Shown: positions 28,097 through 36,743 of the stretch, in pieces
How the letters are laid out: every line of letters starts with the position of its first letter
How positions within the stretch are numbered: the stretch's first letter is position 1
Notes under the pieces: generated by a model
The model's input: the letters and a program-made list of their open reading frames with translations, nothing else
What the model was told of the DNA's origin: nothing
Databases searched by the model: none
From: Selenomonadales bacterium
GTDB lineage: Bacteria > Bacillota > Negativicutes > Selenomonadales > Selenomonadaceae
NCBI GenBank assembly: GCA_900769615.1
Contig: CAAGHH010000018.1
Location: 32,195 to 96,194 of the forward strand
Direction: 5' to 3'
Length of the DNA: 64,000 nt
Made by a program: the position numbers and the translations under genes

Positions 28097-28726
28097 ATGG
28101 ACAACATCTCTTATTTTACCCATTTATTCAGCAAAGGCGGCTTAGTTATGTATCCCCTGGTTATTTTTTCGATAGCAGCTATTGCTATTGCTTTTGAACG
28201 TTATTCCTATTATCGTGCTAACTGGCATGCTAATGATGGACTAGTTGATAAAATCCATAGTGCTCTCGACGAACAAAATTGGGGTTCCGCAGTTGAGGTT
28301 TGCAATCATTTTGATACTGTAATCAGTCGCACCATCAAAGCTGGACTAATCTTAGCAGCAAGTGACAATGTAAAAACACTAGAAATAAAAGACGCCTTTG
28401 AAGAACGCATGGCTGTTGAAATTACTGGACTAAGACGACACCTTGATTACCTCAGTGCTATGGTAACGCTTTCCCCGCTTTTGGGTTTGCTCGGAACTGT
28501 CACTGGCATGATCGCTGCCTTCGGAGCTATGGATGAGGGTGCTGCTGCCATGGCTATATCCGGCGGAGTTGGTGAAGCATTAGTTGCAACGGCTACTGGT
28601 CTTTGTGTAGCTGCTACCGCCTTTCTTATTTATACTTTTTTCAATCATCAATTTGATAAAGTAATCGCTGATGCTGAAAATATTTGTTCTTTTGTCTTAG
28701 AACATCGACGGGGGGAACGCGCATGA
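28097..28726 (+). CDS. exbB: ExbB proton-channel subunit
   Basis: 209 residues, MotA/TolQ/ExbB family, inner membrane. Three transmembrane segments are seen: residues about 15-33, 118-138 (LSPLLGLLGTVTGMIAAFGAM, the family signature) and 158-180. With ExbD it uses the proton gradient to energise TonB. The start has GGAGG nine bases upstream. Its stop overlaps the exbD start. It is the first gene after the Fur-box region, so it heads the operon. Confidence 0.93.
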   Translation: MDNISYFTHLFSKGGLVMYPLVIFSIAAIAIAFERYSYYRANWHANDGLVDKIHSALDEQNWGSAVEVCNHFDTVISRTIKAGLILAASDNVKTLEIKDAFEERMAVEITGLRRHLDYLSAMVTLSPLLGLLGTVTGMIAAFGAMDEGAAAMAISGGVGEALVATATGLCVAATAFLIYTFFNHQFDKVIADAENICSFVLEHRRGERA

Positions 28727-29130
28727 ACTTCCGCAATTTTCACGCCAAAGAAACACCGGAATTTATGATTATCCCGCTCATTGATGTTATATTTTTCCTT
28801 TTGGTATTTTTTATGATGAACAGCTTGCAAACTACTACTCAACGAGCTATGGCTGTACAGTTGCCACAAGCAGCATCAACCGAAGTTTCATCACAGCTGC
28901 CAACAGTAATAACAATTGATGTTGCCGGACATATTATGGTTGATGGCACTTCCCTGTCTTATGATGATACCCGTGCATTATTGACCCAACGATTACAAGC
29001 TAATCCTCAGTCAGCTGTTATACTACAGGCTGATAAACGCACTGCACACGGTCAGGTAGCTGCCGTCATGGATATGTTAAAACAAGCAGGCGTAAAAAAA
29101 CTTGGTATCGCCGCTGATAAAAAGGAGTGA
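28723..29130 (+). CDS. exbD: ExbD biopolymer transport protein
   Basis: 135 residues. One N-terminal transmembrane segment (about 16-35, IIPLIDVIFFLLVFFMM) contains the essential Asp. A periplasmic C-terminal domain follows. I start at the ATG inside the exbB stop (ATGA, 28723), with GGGGGG upstream; the longer frame is not supported. It works with ExbB and TonB. Confidence 0.92.
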   Translation: MNFRNFHAKETPEFMIIPLIDVIFFLLVFFMMNSLQTTTQRAMAVQLPQAASTEVSSQLPTVITIDVAGHIMVDGTSLSYDDTRALLTQRLQANPQSAVILQADKRTAHGQVAAVMDMLKQAGVKKLGIAADKKE

Positions 29131-29134
29131 TTAA

Positions 29135-29878
29135 GTGTTGCAGCACCTTGGCAGCTGGCATAAAGCCCTGTCTTTTTCATTAATCATTCATTTAATCATT
29201 GCCGTTAGTCTCGCAGCTTATTTTACCCTATGGCAAACCGAGCAGCCAAAAGCAGAATATATAATTGACCTTGACCTGTATGAACAAGCTGAAACTGCCA
29301 GCCAAAATAAAGCGGAACTTTTTCCTGAGCCGCTGAGTAATGAAGAAACGCACTCCAGGTTAGTGCAAGCCGCCTCAGCCAACGCTGCTGCTATGAAAAC
29401 AGCCCCACTTGCCTCTGACGATACAACCATCAAAAGCATCATGAGCGACACTGATGCAGCCGCCTCTGCCATTACCACGGCCAGTAACGGCGCTGATGCC
29501 AATGCTGGCGCAAATAACAGCAGCACTAATGCTCCGGCTGATGGCAATGGCACCAAAACCAATACTAATGGCAATAATCAAACAGCTGCCAGCAATTCTC
29601 CTAAAACACCATTTGATTTTAATGGCTTTGCTAATGCGGTTGAATCCAACAAAGACTATCCTTATCAGGCAATAAAACGGGAGCTTGAAGGTTCAGTTAC
29701 CATGCGCATCGTCCTCAATGATGCCGGTGCCCTTGTTTCCTGTTCAATAATTAACTCAGCTGGCAATTCTCTGCTTGACAATGCTGCTATCCGTGCCATA
29801 CAAAAAGCTTGTCCTTATCCTAATCCTGAAGGAGTTCAAGTAACCTTTACTACAACCCTGCACTTTATTTTAAATTAA
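29135..29878 (+). CDS. tonB: TonB energy transducer
   Basis: 247 residues with a GTG start after AAAGGAGTGA. An N-terminal membrane anchor (about 14-35, SFSLIIHLIIAVSLAAYF) is followed by a long Ala/Asn/Thr-rich linker (about 80-165) and a C-terminal TonB domain (about 170-247: DYPYQAIKRELEGSVTMRIVLNDAG...LDNAAIRAIQKACPYP). The linker is unusual: instead of the Pro/Glu/Lys-rich rod of E. coli TonB it is Ala/Asn-rich with few prolines. It spans the periplasm to contact the receptor at 34.7 kb. Confidence 0.9.
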   Translation: MLQHLGSWHKALSFSLIIHLIIAVSLAAYFTLWQTEQPKAEYIIDLDLYEQAETASQNKAELFPEPLSNEETHSRLVQAASANAAAMKTAPLASDDTTIKSIMSDTDAAASAITTASNGADANAGANNSSTNAPADGNGTKTNTNGNNQTAASNSPKTPFDFNGFANAVESNKDYPYQAIKRELEGSVTMRIVLNDAGALVSCSIINSAGNSLLDNAAIRAIQKACPYPNPEGVQVTFTTTLHFILN

Positions 29879-29904
29879 AGTAACTAACTTAAGGAGTTGA
29901 TTTT

Positions 29905-30861
29905 TTGTCCAAACAAATCCGTTTGCTTACAGGATTATTTTTGGTAATTGCTGTAATTGCGATTAGTTATACCACAGTCCCAGCTGTTATCAATAAAGAA
30001 AATATCTTTAGGGAAGTCACTGATAGTACCGGTACCACCGTAAAAATTCCGGTTCATCCACAAAGAGTTATTATCCTCAATGCTTCCAATGTTGATATGT
30101 ATTACGGCGCTGGCGGTACAGTCATCGGCCGGCCTGCTACTACTGCCTATGATGAAGAACTGCATCATAAACTGGCGGCTATACCAGAAATTGGTACTAT
30201 TCATTCGCCTAATATCGAAAAAATATTAGAACTCAATCCTGATTTAGTTATCGGAGTAAATGTCCCTTTTCACACCAATTTGCGTGATACCTTGAACGCT
30301 GCTGGCATTCCGCTTATCATTAACAAACTTGATGCCTACAGCGATGTTTTGTCAACACTTGATTTTTATGGTGAATTAACCGGCAATACCAAAGCTGCTC
30401 AACAAGAAAAAGAACGTATCATGGCTGAACACGACACTATTGTTGGTAAAGCCAGCGAATATACTTCCCCGCGCAGTTTAATAATCTTTGGTACACCAGG
30501 AAGTTTTAATATGGCAACCAGTGCTTCTTTCAGCGGTAATCTTTTAGCTGAACTTGGTGGCAATAATGTTGCTGATAAAGCCCCAAATCTTGATGGTGCA
30601 TTTGTCCCTTTAAGCATGGAATACATTACTAAGTCTGACCCTGAAATAATTTTCTTTATAAGTATGTCGCCTAATCCTGCCATTGCTGAAGCTTTCAAAG
30701 AGGAACTGAGTAAAAATTCTTTATGGCAGGGAATAACTGCCGTAAAAAATCAGCGCATATATTATCTTTCCGGCAATCTTTTCTCAGTTAATCCTGGCAC
30801 TAAAATAGATCAAGCCTTGGACATACTTTATCATGATTTATATGAACCGGAGGCTGAATAA
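29905..30861 (+). CDS. Iron/heme ABC transporter substrate-binding protein
   Basis: 318 residues, TTG start after AAGGAG. An N-terminal hydrophobic segment (about 7-27) carries no lipobox cysteine, so the protein is periplasmic or membrane-anchored rather than a lipoprotein. The Fe/B12 periplasmic-binding domain is evident: REVTDSTGTTVKIPVHPQRVIIL, NIEKILELNPDLVIGV, and the C-terminal WQGITAVKNQRIYYLSGNLF. The ligand (heme, cobalamin or siderophore) is not readable from sequence; context favours heme. It is overlapped by the permease start. Confidence 0.9.
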   Translation: MSKQIRLLTGLFLVIAVIAISYTTVPAVINKENIFREVTDSTGTTVKIPVHPQRVIILNASNVDMYYGAGGTVIGRPATTAYDEELHHKLAAIPEIGTIHSPNIEKILELNPDLVIGVNVPFHTNLRDTLNAAGIPLIINKLDAYSDVLSTLDFYGELTGNTKAAQQEKERIMAEHDTIVGKASEYTSPRSLIIFGTPGSFNMATSASFSGNLLAELGGNNVADKAPNLDGAFVPLSMEYITKSDPEIIFFISMSPNPAIAEAFKEELSKNSLWQGITAVKNQRIYYLSGNLFSVNPGTKIDQALDILYHDLYEPEAE

Positions 30862-31868
30862 TGACCGAAACTACTTTTTTAACTGACAATCGCAGTCGCA
30901 GCCGCAATATCACTTTTATCGGCGGTTTTGGTCTTTTAATATTATTGTTTTTAGTTGGGCTTATCGCTGGGGCAGTCGATATTTCCTTTAACGAACTTTA
31001 TGCTTGTATAATTGGCGATAATACTGCTGAAAATTATCGTATTATTCATTATCTGCGTATGCCGCGAGTTATCGCTTGTGCGATGGTAGGCACCAATTTG
31101 GCTTTAGCTGGCTGTATTTTACAAGGAATATTACGCAATCCATTAGCCGATCCAGGTATTATTGGTGTTACTGCCGGTGCTGGTGTCGCAGCTATGACAC
31201 TTATGCTATTAGCACCGGAACTTACCTATTTAGTGCCTTTAGCTGCCTTCGCGGGTGCACTTATTGCCGTAGCTATCGTATTTTCTTTGGCCTGGGAGCA
31301 TGGTATTCAGCCATTACGTATGATTTTAGCCGGAGTAGCAATAGCAGCCTTCTTTGGCGGAGGCTCATCAGCACTATCAGTATTTTATTCTGACAAAATC
31401 CAAGGTACTGTCAATTGGCTGGCAGGCGGTTTTAATGGAGTAAGCTGGCAACATGTTTTTATGATTATGCCCTACACTATAATTGGCATTATTGCCACCT
31501 TTGCCAGCAGCCGCAAATTAAATGCTTTGCAGTTAGGTGATGATGTTGCCACTTCACTTGGGTTAAACGTTGAGAAGATTCGATTTTTCCTCTTAACCCT
31601 TTCAGCACTGCTGGCAGCCTCAGCTGTCAGCGTAGCTGGATTACTAGGCTTTGTTGGTCTTATCGTACCACATATTATGCGACTGCTAGTTGGTTCTGAC
31701 TTTAATTATCTGCTGCCAGTATCAGCACTTTTCGGTGCAGCTTTGGTCGTGGGGGCTGACACCGCTGCCCGTACGCTTTTTAGCCCAATTGAAGTTCCGG
31801 TAGGCATTTTTCTTTCTTTTCTTGGTGCCCCCTTCTTTCTTTATCTTTTAAAAAGGAGGCTTAATTAA
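30861..31868 (+). CDS. FecCD-family ABC permease (iron/heme)
   Basis: 335 residues with about nine or ten transmembrane segments, the BtuC/FecCD/HemU fold. Family signatures are LRMPRVIACAMVGTNLALAGCILQGILRNPLADPGIIGVTAGAG (about 62-105) and GLLGFVGLIVPHIMRLLVGSD (about 255-275). As there is a single permease gene, it should form a homodimer, as in HmuU and BtuC. The ATG overlaps the previous stop (TAATG). It works with the binding protein and ATPase on either side. Confidence 0.95.
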   Translation: MTETTFLTDNRSRSRNITFIGGFGLLILLFLVGLIAGAVDISFNELYACIIGDNTAENYRIIHYLRMPRVIACAMVGTNLALAGCILQGILRNPLADPGIIGVTAGAGVAAMTLMLLAPELTYLVPLAAFAGALIAVAIVFSLAWEHGIQPLRMILAGVAIAAFFGGGSSALSVFYSDKIQGTVNWLAGGFNGVSWQHVFMIMPYTIIGIIATFASSRKLNALQLGDDVATSLGLNVEKIRFFLLTLSALLAASAVSVAGLLGFVGLIVPHIMRLLVGSDFNYLLPVSALFGAALVVGADTAARTLFSPIEVPVGIFLSFLGAPFFLYLLKRRLN

Positions 31869-32662
31869 TGGCTACACTGGCAATTGAAAATGGAAAGCTT
31901 GGCTATAAGCATCATTTAGTAGCCGAAGCTATTTCCGCAAGCTTTGTTAAGCCCGAAATAGTTTCCATAATCGGTCCTAATGGCTCCGGAAAATCTACCC
32001 TTTTAAAAGCCTTAGGACGCCTTTTAACTCCGCTAAAAGGCACCGTATTATTAAACGGCAGCGATATAGCAAAGCTGCCATCACAAATAACGGCACAGCG
32101 CATCTCACTTCTGCCCCAATCTTCTCAGGCACCTGATGACATGACCATCATGGACCTTGTTTCCTGCGGACGTATGCCTTATCAATCAGCTTTCAGCGAA
32201 TTAAATAAAACTGATTACACAGCCATAGACAATTCACTAAAAACTTGCGGACTGGAAAAAATGCGTTACCGCCGGCTAGGCGCTCTTTCTGGCGGGGAAC
32301 GGCAACGTGCTTGGCTAGCGATGGCACTAGCACAAGAACCAGAAATTCTTTTGCTAGATGAACCTACTACCTACCTTGACATACACTATCAGTTAGAGCT
32401 TATGGAAATGGTGCGCAAATTGTATGATACCTTGCATATTACCGTAATTATGGTTATGCATGATTTAAATCATGCAGCTGCTTATTCCCATCGGCTTATT
32501 GCCGTAAAAAATGGCACCATTGTTGCCGATGATACCGTAGCAAATGTATTCACTTGTGATATACTAGAGCCATTATATAATGTAAAAATGTCTATTATTG
32601 AAGTTGGCTCAGGCTCCAAAAAGAGTCTAGCCTGCTTCCCCTATAAAACAGAAAGCAGGTAA
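31868..32662 (+). CDS. ABC transporter ATP-binding protein (iron/heme)
   Basis: 264 residues. Walker A IGPNGSGKSTLL (about 37-48), Q-loop SLLPQ, signature LSGGERQRAWLAMALAQEP (about 138-156), Walker B LLLDEPT and switch His in MVMHDLNHA are all intact. This is the FepC/HmuV/BtuD branch. The start overlaps the permease stop. Confidence 0.95.
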   Translation: MATLAIENGKLGYKHHLVAEAISASFVKPEIVSIIGPNGSGKSTLLKALGRLLTPLKGTVLLNGSDIAKLPSQITAQRISLLPQSSQAPDDMTIMDLVSCGRMPYQSAFSELNKTDYTAIDNSLKTCGLEKMRYRRLGALSGGERQRAWLAMALAQEPEILLLDEPTTYLDIHYQLELMEMVRKLYDTLHITVIMVMHDLNHAAAYSHRLIAVKNGTIVADDTVANVFTCDILEPLYNVKMSIIEVGSGSKKSLACFPYKTESR

Positions 32663-32666
32663 CAAT

Positions 32667-33179
32667 ATGAAAACCATCGTTATTTATTCTTCTAAAACTG
32701 GTAATACTAAAAAAATTGCTGAAGCTATAGCCAGTGCCTTGCCAGCTAATACGCCCTGCGTAAGTATAAATGAGGTACCAGCTGATATTGATACTTATGA
32801 TTTAGCCTTTGTCGGTTATTGGGTTGACAAAGGCACCGCTAATGCCGAAGCTCGCCAATTTATGGAATCGCTCACTGTCCCCCAAACAGCTATCTTCGCT
32901 ACTTTAGGGGCTTATCCCGACTCTGAACACGGTCAGCAAAGCCTAAAAAACGGCTGTGCTTTAATAAAAACTAATGTTATTGACTCTTTTATTTGCCAAG
33001 GCAAAGTTGATCCGACGCTCCTTGCCGCCATGAAAAAAATGTTTCCTAATGGCAATGGACCACATAAAGATACCCCTGAGCGGCGAGCCCGCCTCGCTGA
33101 AGCCGCAAAGCATCCCAATGAAACTGACTGCGCTAACGCTATAGCTTTTGCTAAGAAAGTATTATCTACGTTTAATTAA
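32667..33179 (+). CDS. Flavodoxin-family protein, BilS-like, in heme locus
   Basis: 170 residues. The FMN phosphate loop is SSKTGNTKKIAEAIA (residues about 8-22); further FMN contacts are in FVGYWVDKGTANAEA (about 51-65) and FATLGAYPDSEHG (about 77-90). The GYWVDKGTA and TLGAYPDSEHG pair recalls the flavodoxin subgroup that includes BilS, a partner of bilirubin reductase; that comparison is from memory. It starts four bases after the ATPase gene and 12 before the HutW-like gene, so it is probably the electron donor to that radical SAM enzyme or a reductase of the ring-opened product. A general flavodoxin is the alternative. Confidence 0.75.
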   Translation: MKTIVIYSSKTGNTKKIAEAIASALPANTPCVSINEVPADIDTYDLAFVGYWVDKGTANAEARQFMESLTVPQTAIFATLGAYPDSEHGQQSLKNGCALIKTNVIDSFICQGKVDPTLLAAMKKMFPNGNGPHKDTPERRARLAEAAKHPNETDCANAIAFAKKVLSTFN

Positions 33180-33191
33180 ACAGGAGTTTTT

Positions 33192-34592
33192 ATGCAACTA
33201 AAAAAATTTTTTGCAACGCTTAGCGATAAACACCGAGCTTTGCAATTAGGCAATGCTAATACCAATCCTTTGACATCTGCCTTCCCTCATAAACGCGTTG
33301 TTCATGCTGGATTAAACGGAAGCATGGTTTCACCAGCCCAAAGCTCAGTAATCTGGCAAACCCTGCTCGAAAAACCACCTGAACAATTAGCTGAACAAGC
33401 AGCTTATATCCATATTCCATTTTGCAAAACCAAATGTCTTTATTGCGGTTTTTTCCAAAATGGCAGTAAACAAGACGTTGAAGATGCTTACATCGACAGA
33501 TTAATCAGCGAAATGGAATACGAGGCTGATAGTCCACGATTAAAGAATAGTATTATTTCTACCGTTTTTATAGGTGGCGGGACACCAACTTCTTTATCGC
33601 CAGCTAATGCCAAAAGATTATTAGCAACTATCAAAAAATGTTTACCGCTGACCAATGATTATGAACTAACACTTGAGGGGCGGATTCACGATCTAATTCC
33701 AGCAAAGATGGATGTTTGGATGGCAGGCGGGGTTAACCGTATATCTTTAGGAGTTCAATCATTTAATACTAAAGTCAGACAGCAATTAGGACGCTTAGAT
33801 GATGAAGCCACTATCATCAACCGATTGCAAGCACTGCACGATTACCATCAGTGGGCTGTGATAGTTGACCTTATTTACGGACTTCCTGATCAAGATATGA
33901 CAATATGGGAACACGATTTAGAGCTTTTTTGCAATTCAGCTATTGATGGTGCCGATCTTTACCAGCTAAATGTCTTTGAAGGCAGCGCACTAAACAGCGC
34001 CATAAAAAATGGCAGTATCAGCAAAGCCGCCACTACCGCTAAACAAGCTGAAATGTTTGCTTTTGCCCATGACTATCTTACAAAAAGGGCTTTAAAACGG
34101 CTATCTTCCTGCCATTGGGCAAAAAATAGTCGCGAACGCAGCCTATATAATATTATGGCAAAATCAGGCGCAGCCATGTTTCATTATGGCTGCGGTGCTG
34201 GTGGCTTTATAGATGGCTATGCTGCAATGAATCACCGGCAGCTAACAGCCTATAATAATGCCATTGATGCCGGTAAAAAACCTTTAATGATGTTAATGAA
34301 AGAAAATCCATTGCAAAAAATTGCTCAATTAGTATTAGCACAATTAGAACAAGGCTTTCTCAACATCAAAACGCTGGTTAATTATAATCCAAAATTAGCT
34401 GAGCTTGAATGGCTTTATCAAACTTGGGAAAAACGTCAGCTGGTTCATTTTAATGGTTATCTTTATGAACTGACCGTTCCCGGACAATTTTGGCAAGTAA
34501 ATATTGCTCAAAGTACCATTGAATGCAGCCAAATACTTTTAACTGGTCAAAACTCACTAGCCGTAGAGCGCATTGCGGCACAAGAACATTAA
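33192..34592 (+). CDS. hutW: HutW/ChuW-type radical SAM enzyme, anaerobic heme degradation
   Basis: 466 residues. The radical SAM motif is HIPFCKTKCLYCGFF (Cys78, Cys82, Cys85), followed by VFIGGGTPTSLS and LEGRIHDL, which is a hallmark of the HutW/ChuW group and differs from HemN (coproporphyrinogen dehydrogenase). An N-terminal extension of about 70 residues and a HemN-like C-terminal domain are present. ChuW opens the heme ring without oxygen using SAM, giving anaerobilin and free iron. Position between heme-type import genes and the receptor supports that role. A HemW-like heme-chaperone role is less likely. CAGGAG precedes the ATG. Confidence 0.85.
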   Translation: MQLKKFFATLSDKHRALQLGNANTNPLTSAFPHKRVVHAGLNGSMVSPAQSSVIWQTLLEKPPEQLAEQAAYIHIPFCKTKCLYCGFFQNGSKQDVEDAYIDRLISEMEYEADSPRLKNSIISTVFIGGGTPTSLSPANAKRLLATIKKCLPLTNDYELTLEGRIHDLIPAKMDVWMAGGVNRISLGVQSFNTKVRQQLGRLDDEATIINRLQALHDYHQWAVIVDLIYGLPDQDMTIWEHDLELFCNSAIDGADLYQLNVFEGSALNSAIKNGSISKAATTAKQAEMFAFAHDYLTKRALKRLSSCHWAKNSRERSLYNIMAKSGAAMFHYGCGAGGFIDGYAAMNHRQLTAYNNAIDAGKKPLMMLMKENPLQKIAQLVLAQLEQGFLNIKTLVNYNPKLAELEWLYQTWEKRQLVHFNGYLYELTVPGQFWQVNIAQSTIECSQILLTGQNSLAVERIAAQEH

Positions 34593-34626
34593 GCTATTAA
34601 GCACAATATTAAATATTATTTTATCG

Positions 34627-34665
34627 CAGTCTCTTTTTTATGAGACTGTTAAAAAAATTATTTTT
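34627..34665 (+). terminator. Hairpin after hutW
   Basis: CAGTCTC (34627-34633) and GAGACTG (34642-34648) form a stem with a T-rich loop, followed by TTAAAAAAATTATTTTT. It may attenuate transcription between the import operon and the receptor gene. Confidence 0.5.
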
Positions 34666-34687
34666 ATTGATAATGTAAATCATTTTT
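34666..34687 (+). promoter_or_regulatory. Fur-box-like site upstream of the TonB-dependent receptor
   Basis: TTGATAATGTAAATCATTTT (34667-34686) resembles the Fur consensus and the stronger site before exbB. It lies 28 bases before the receptor start, with AAGGAG between. Confidence 0.6.
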
Positions 34688-34714
34688 ATTAAATAGAGAA
34701 ATAAGGAGTTTAGG

Positions 34715-36733
34715 ATGAAACAATATCACAGTAACAAAAAACAGTTAGCTTTAAAATTGGCGGTACTTAGCTTTAGCGTCATGCCCATCTATCAGTTAAC
34801 CCCAGCGGAGGCTGCCGATAGTATTGCTAAAAGCCGTGACATAATCGTCACCGCCAATAAAACCCAAGCTGAAGTAAAGGCTGTGCCGCAAGCTGCCGAA
34901 GTAATAACTGCCGAAGATATCAAAAATACTGGTGCTGATAACGTAATTAGTGCTTTGCGTCTAGCCAACAATATCAACTTATCTGAAGCAGGCATGACTG
35001 GAAATCAAGTTTCCCTGCGTGGTAACTCCACCAAACATACCTTGATTTTAGTTGATGGCAAACGGCTTTCTGGCGAAGATACCGATTCTACGGCGAATGT
35101 TTACGCCCTGCAACGTTTAAACGTCCATAATATCGAACGCATCGAAATTGTACGTGGCAATGCCAGTGTACTTTATGGTTCCGATGCTTTGGGTGGTGTA
35201 ATAAATATTATAACGAAAGCTCCCACCGCCAACAATTTTACCATTGGCACCACTACCGGCACTAAAGAAATGAGCAATTACTACCATGCTGATTTTATCA
35301 GTAACGATAATTTCAGCGGTACCTTTGACGCTAATTTCAGTAAAACCCGCAATTATACGCCCACTAGTGATTCTAATATGTTTGGACCTCGCCAATTTTT
35401 CGATTTCAAAGGTATTTATGATTTTAAAAATGCGAATAAAAACAAAATCACGTTTAATTTGAACTATTTTAATGAGCATTTACGCGAAAATTATGCCGAC
35501 AAGAAATCTGCTTCGGGCCAATATTTTTATAGCCAAAATAAAAAAGAATATTTTGATTCTAAAGGTTATAGTGCCAGTCTCGCTTACGCTGGCAAAACCA
35601 GCAAAAATGATTTTGAATATCGCTTCTACTGGAATAAATTAGATAAGGATACGCACTACAATAATGAACGAGCCGTTTTCCCTGGTATGATGGAAAATAT
35701 TCTTGGTGCTATGTATCCAAAATATGATTATGACATCATGAATTTTAGCAACTATGTATTTGAAGCTAAAGATACCATGTATGCCGATGATTATCATACC
35801 TTGACCTTTGGTGGCGAATATCGTCATACCAGTTACGAAGGAACCCGCCTTGGCGGAAGCTCCAGTCATACTGACAAAAAAATCGAATCACATAGTTTTG
35901 ACACTTATTCAGCCTATATGGAAGATATGTGGCAGTATAACGATCGTTTTCTGTTTACACCTTCCCTCCGGTACGAACATAATAGCATGTTTGGTTCGAA
36001 TTTAGTTGGCAAATTTGGCGCTACCTATAACGCTAATAAAACTAATCGCTTAAAATTCACCTTTGGCCGCGGTTATAAAGCGCCAACAGTCAGCGAGCTT
36101 TATTTAAATATGAACCGCAATATGGGCATGATGAATGTTATCGTATATGGTAATCCTGATCTAAAACCAGAAAAGAGTCTAAATTTTGATGCCAGCTATG
36201 AAGCTGAATTTGGTCATAATGTTGGCTGGAGCAAGCTCACTTATTACTACAATAAAATAAGCAATCTCATCGATGCCGAAGATATCCGCACCACTAGCGA
36301 TATTACTAATAATATCTACCGCAACCGCTATTACAATGTAGGCAAAGCTATGATCCAGGGCTATGAAACAGAAATTGGTACTCACCTTAATAAATTATGG
36401 GATTTAAAATTTAATTTCAACGCTATTGATGCGATAAATGCTATTACTGGTGCACGGCTTAATAATCAGGCTCGTTATAAAACTACTATCAGCCTGAATT
36501 ACGATGACCACAAAGACAATGGCTTTACAGCTAGTATATGGCAAAATTTTGTTAATGACTATCACTATAGCGACAAAGATTATGATTACAGCACGTTTAA
36601 TTTTTCTCTGCGCAAAAAATTCACCCCTCATTTCTCTATGAGCACTGGTATTGACAATCTGTTTAATCATAAAGAATACGATATTTATATGTACGGCCGG
36701 GTATGGCGGTTAGGAGCTGAATGGAATTTTTAA
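34715..36733 (+). CDS. TonB-dependent outer-membrane receptor (heme/siderophore)
   Basis: 672 residues. A signal peptide (about 1-33, ending PAEAAD) is followed by a plug domain (about 40-155: DIIVTANKTQAEVKAVPQAAEVIT, VSLRGNSTKHTLILVDGKRL, IERIEIVRGNASVLYGSDALGGVINIIT) and a 22-strand-type barrel ending RVWRLGAEWNF, with the terminal Phe that marks outer-membrane proteins. It imports a ligand with TonB energy. Heme is the most likely ligand from its neighbours HutW and the ABC importer. A FRAP/NPNL heme-receptor box was not clearly seen; NPDLKPEKSLNFD is present. Confidence 0.92.
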   Translation: MKQYHSNKKQLALKLAVLSFSVMPIYQLTPAEAADSIAKSRDIIVTANKTQAEVKAVPQAAEVITAEDIKNTGADNVISALRLANNINLSEAGMTGNQVSLRGNSTKHTLILVDGKRLSGEDTDSTANVYALQRLNVHNIERIEIVRGNASVLYGSDALGGVINIITKAPTANNFTIGTTTGTKEMSNYYHADFISNDNFSGTFDANFSKTRNYTPTSDSNMFGPRQFFDFKGIYDFKNANKNKITFNLNYFNEHLRENYADKKSASGQYFYSQNKKEYFDSKGYSASLAYAGKTSKNDFEYRFYWNKLDKDTHYNNERAVFPGMMENILGAMYPKYDYDIMNFSNYVFEAKDTMYADDYHTLTFGGEYRHTSYEGTRLGGSSSHTDKKIESHSFDTYSAYMEDMWQYNDRFLFTPSLRYEHNSMFGSNLVGKFGATYNANKTNRLKFTFGRGYKAPTVSELYLNMNRNMGMMNVIVYGNPDLKPEKSLNFDASYEAEFGHNVGWSKLTYYYNKISNLIDAEDIRTTSDITNNIYRNRYYNVGKAMIQGYETEIGTHLNKLWDLKFNFNAIDAINAITGARLNNQARYKTTISLNYDDHKDNGFTASIWQNFVNDYHYSDKDYDYSTFNFSLRKKFTPHFSMSTGIDNLFNHKEYDIYMYGRVWRLGAEWNF

Positions 36734-36743
36734 GGGTTAAGCC

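Noticed and set aside
33192..34592. Oxygen-independent coproporphyrinogen III dehydrogenase (HemN)
   Set aside because: The LEGRIHDL segment, the N-terminal extension and the heme-uptake context fit HutW/ChuW better.
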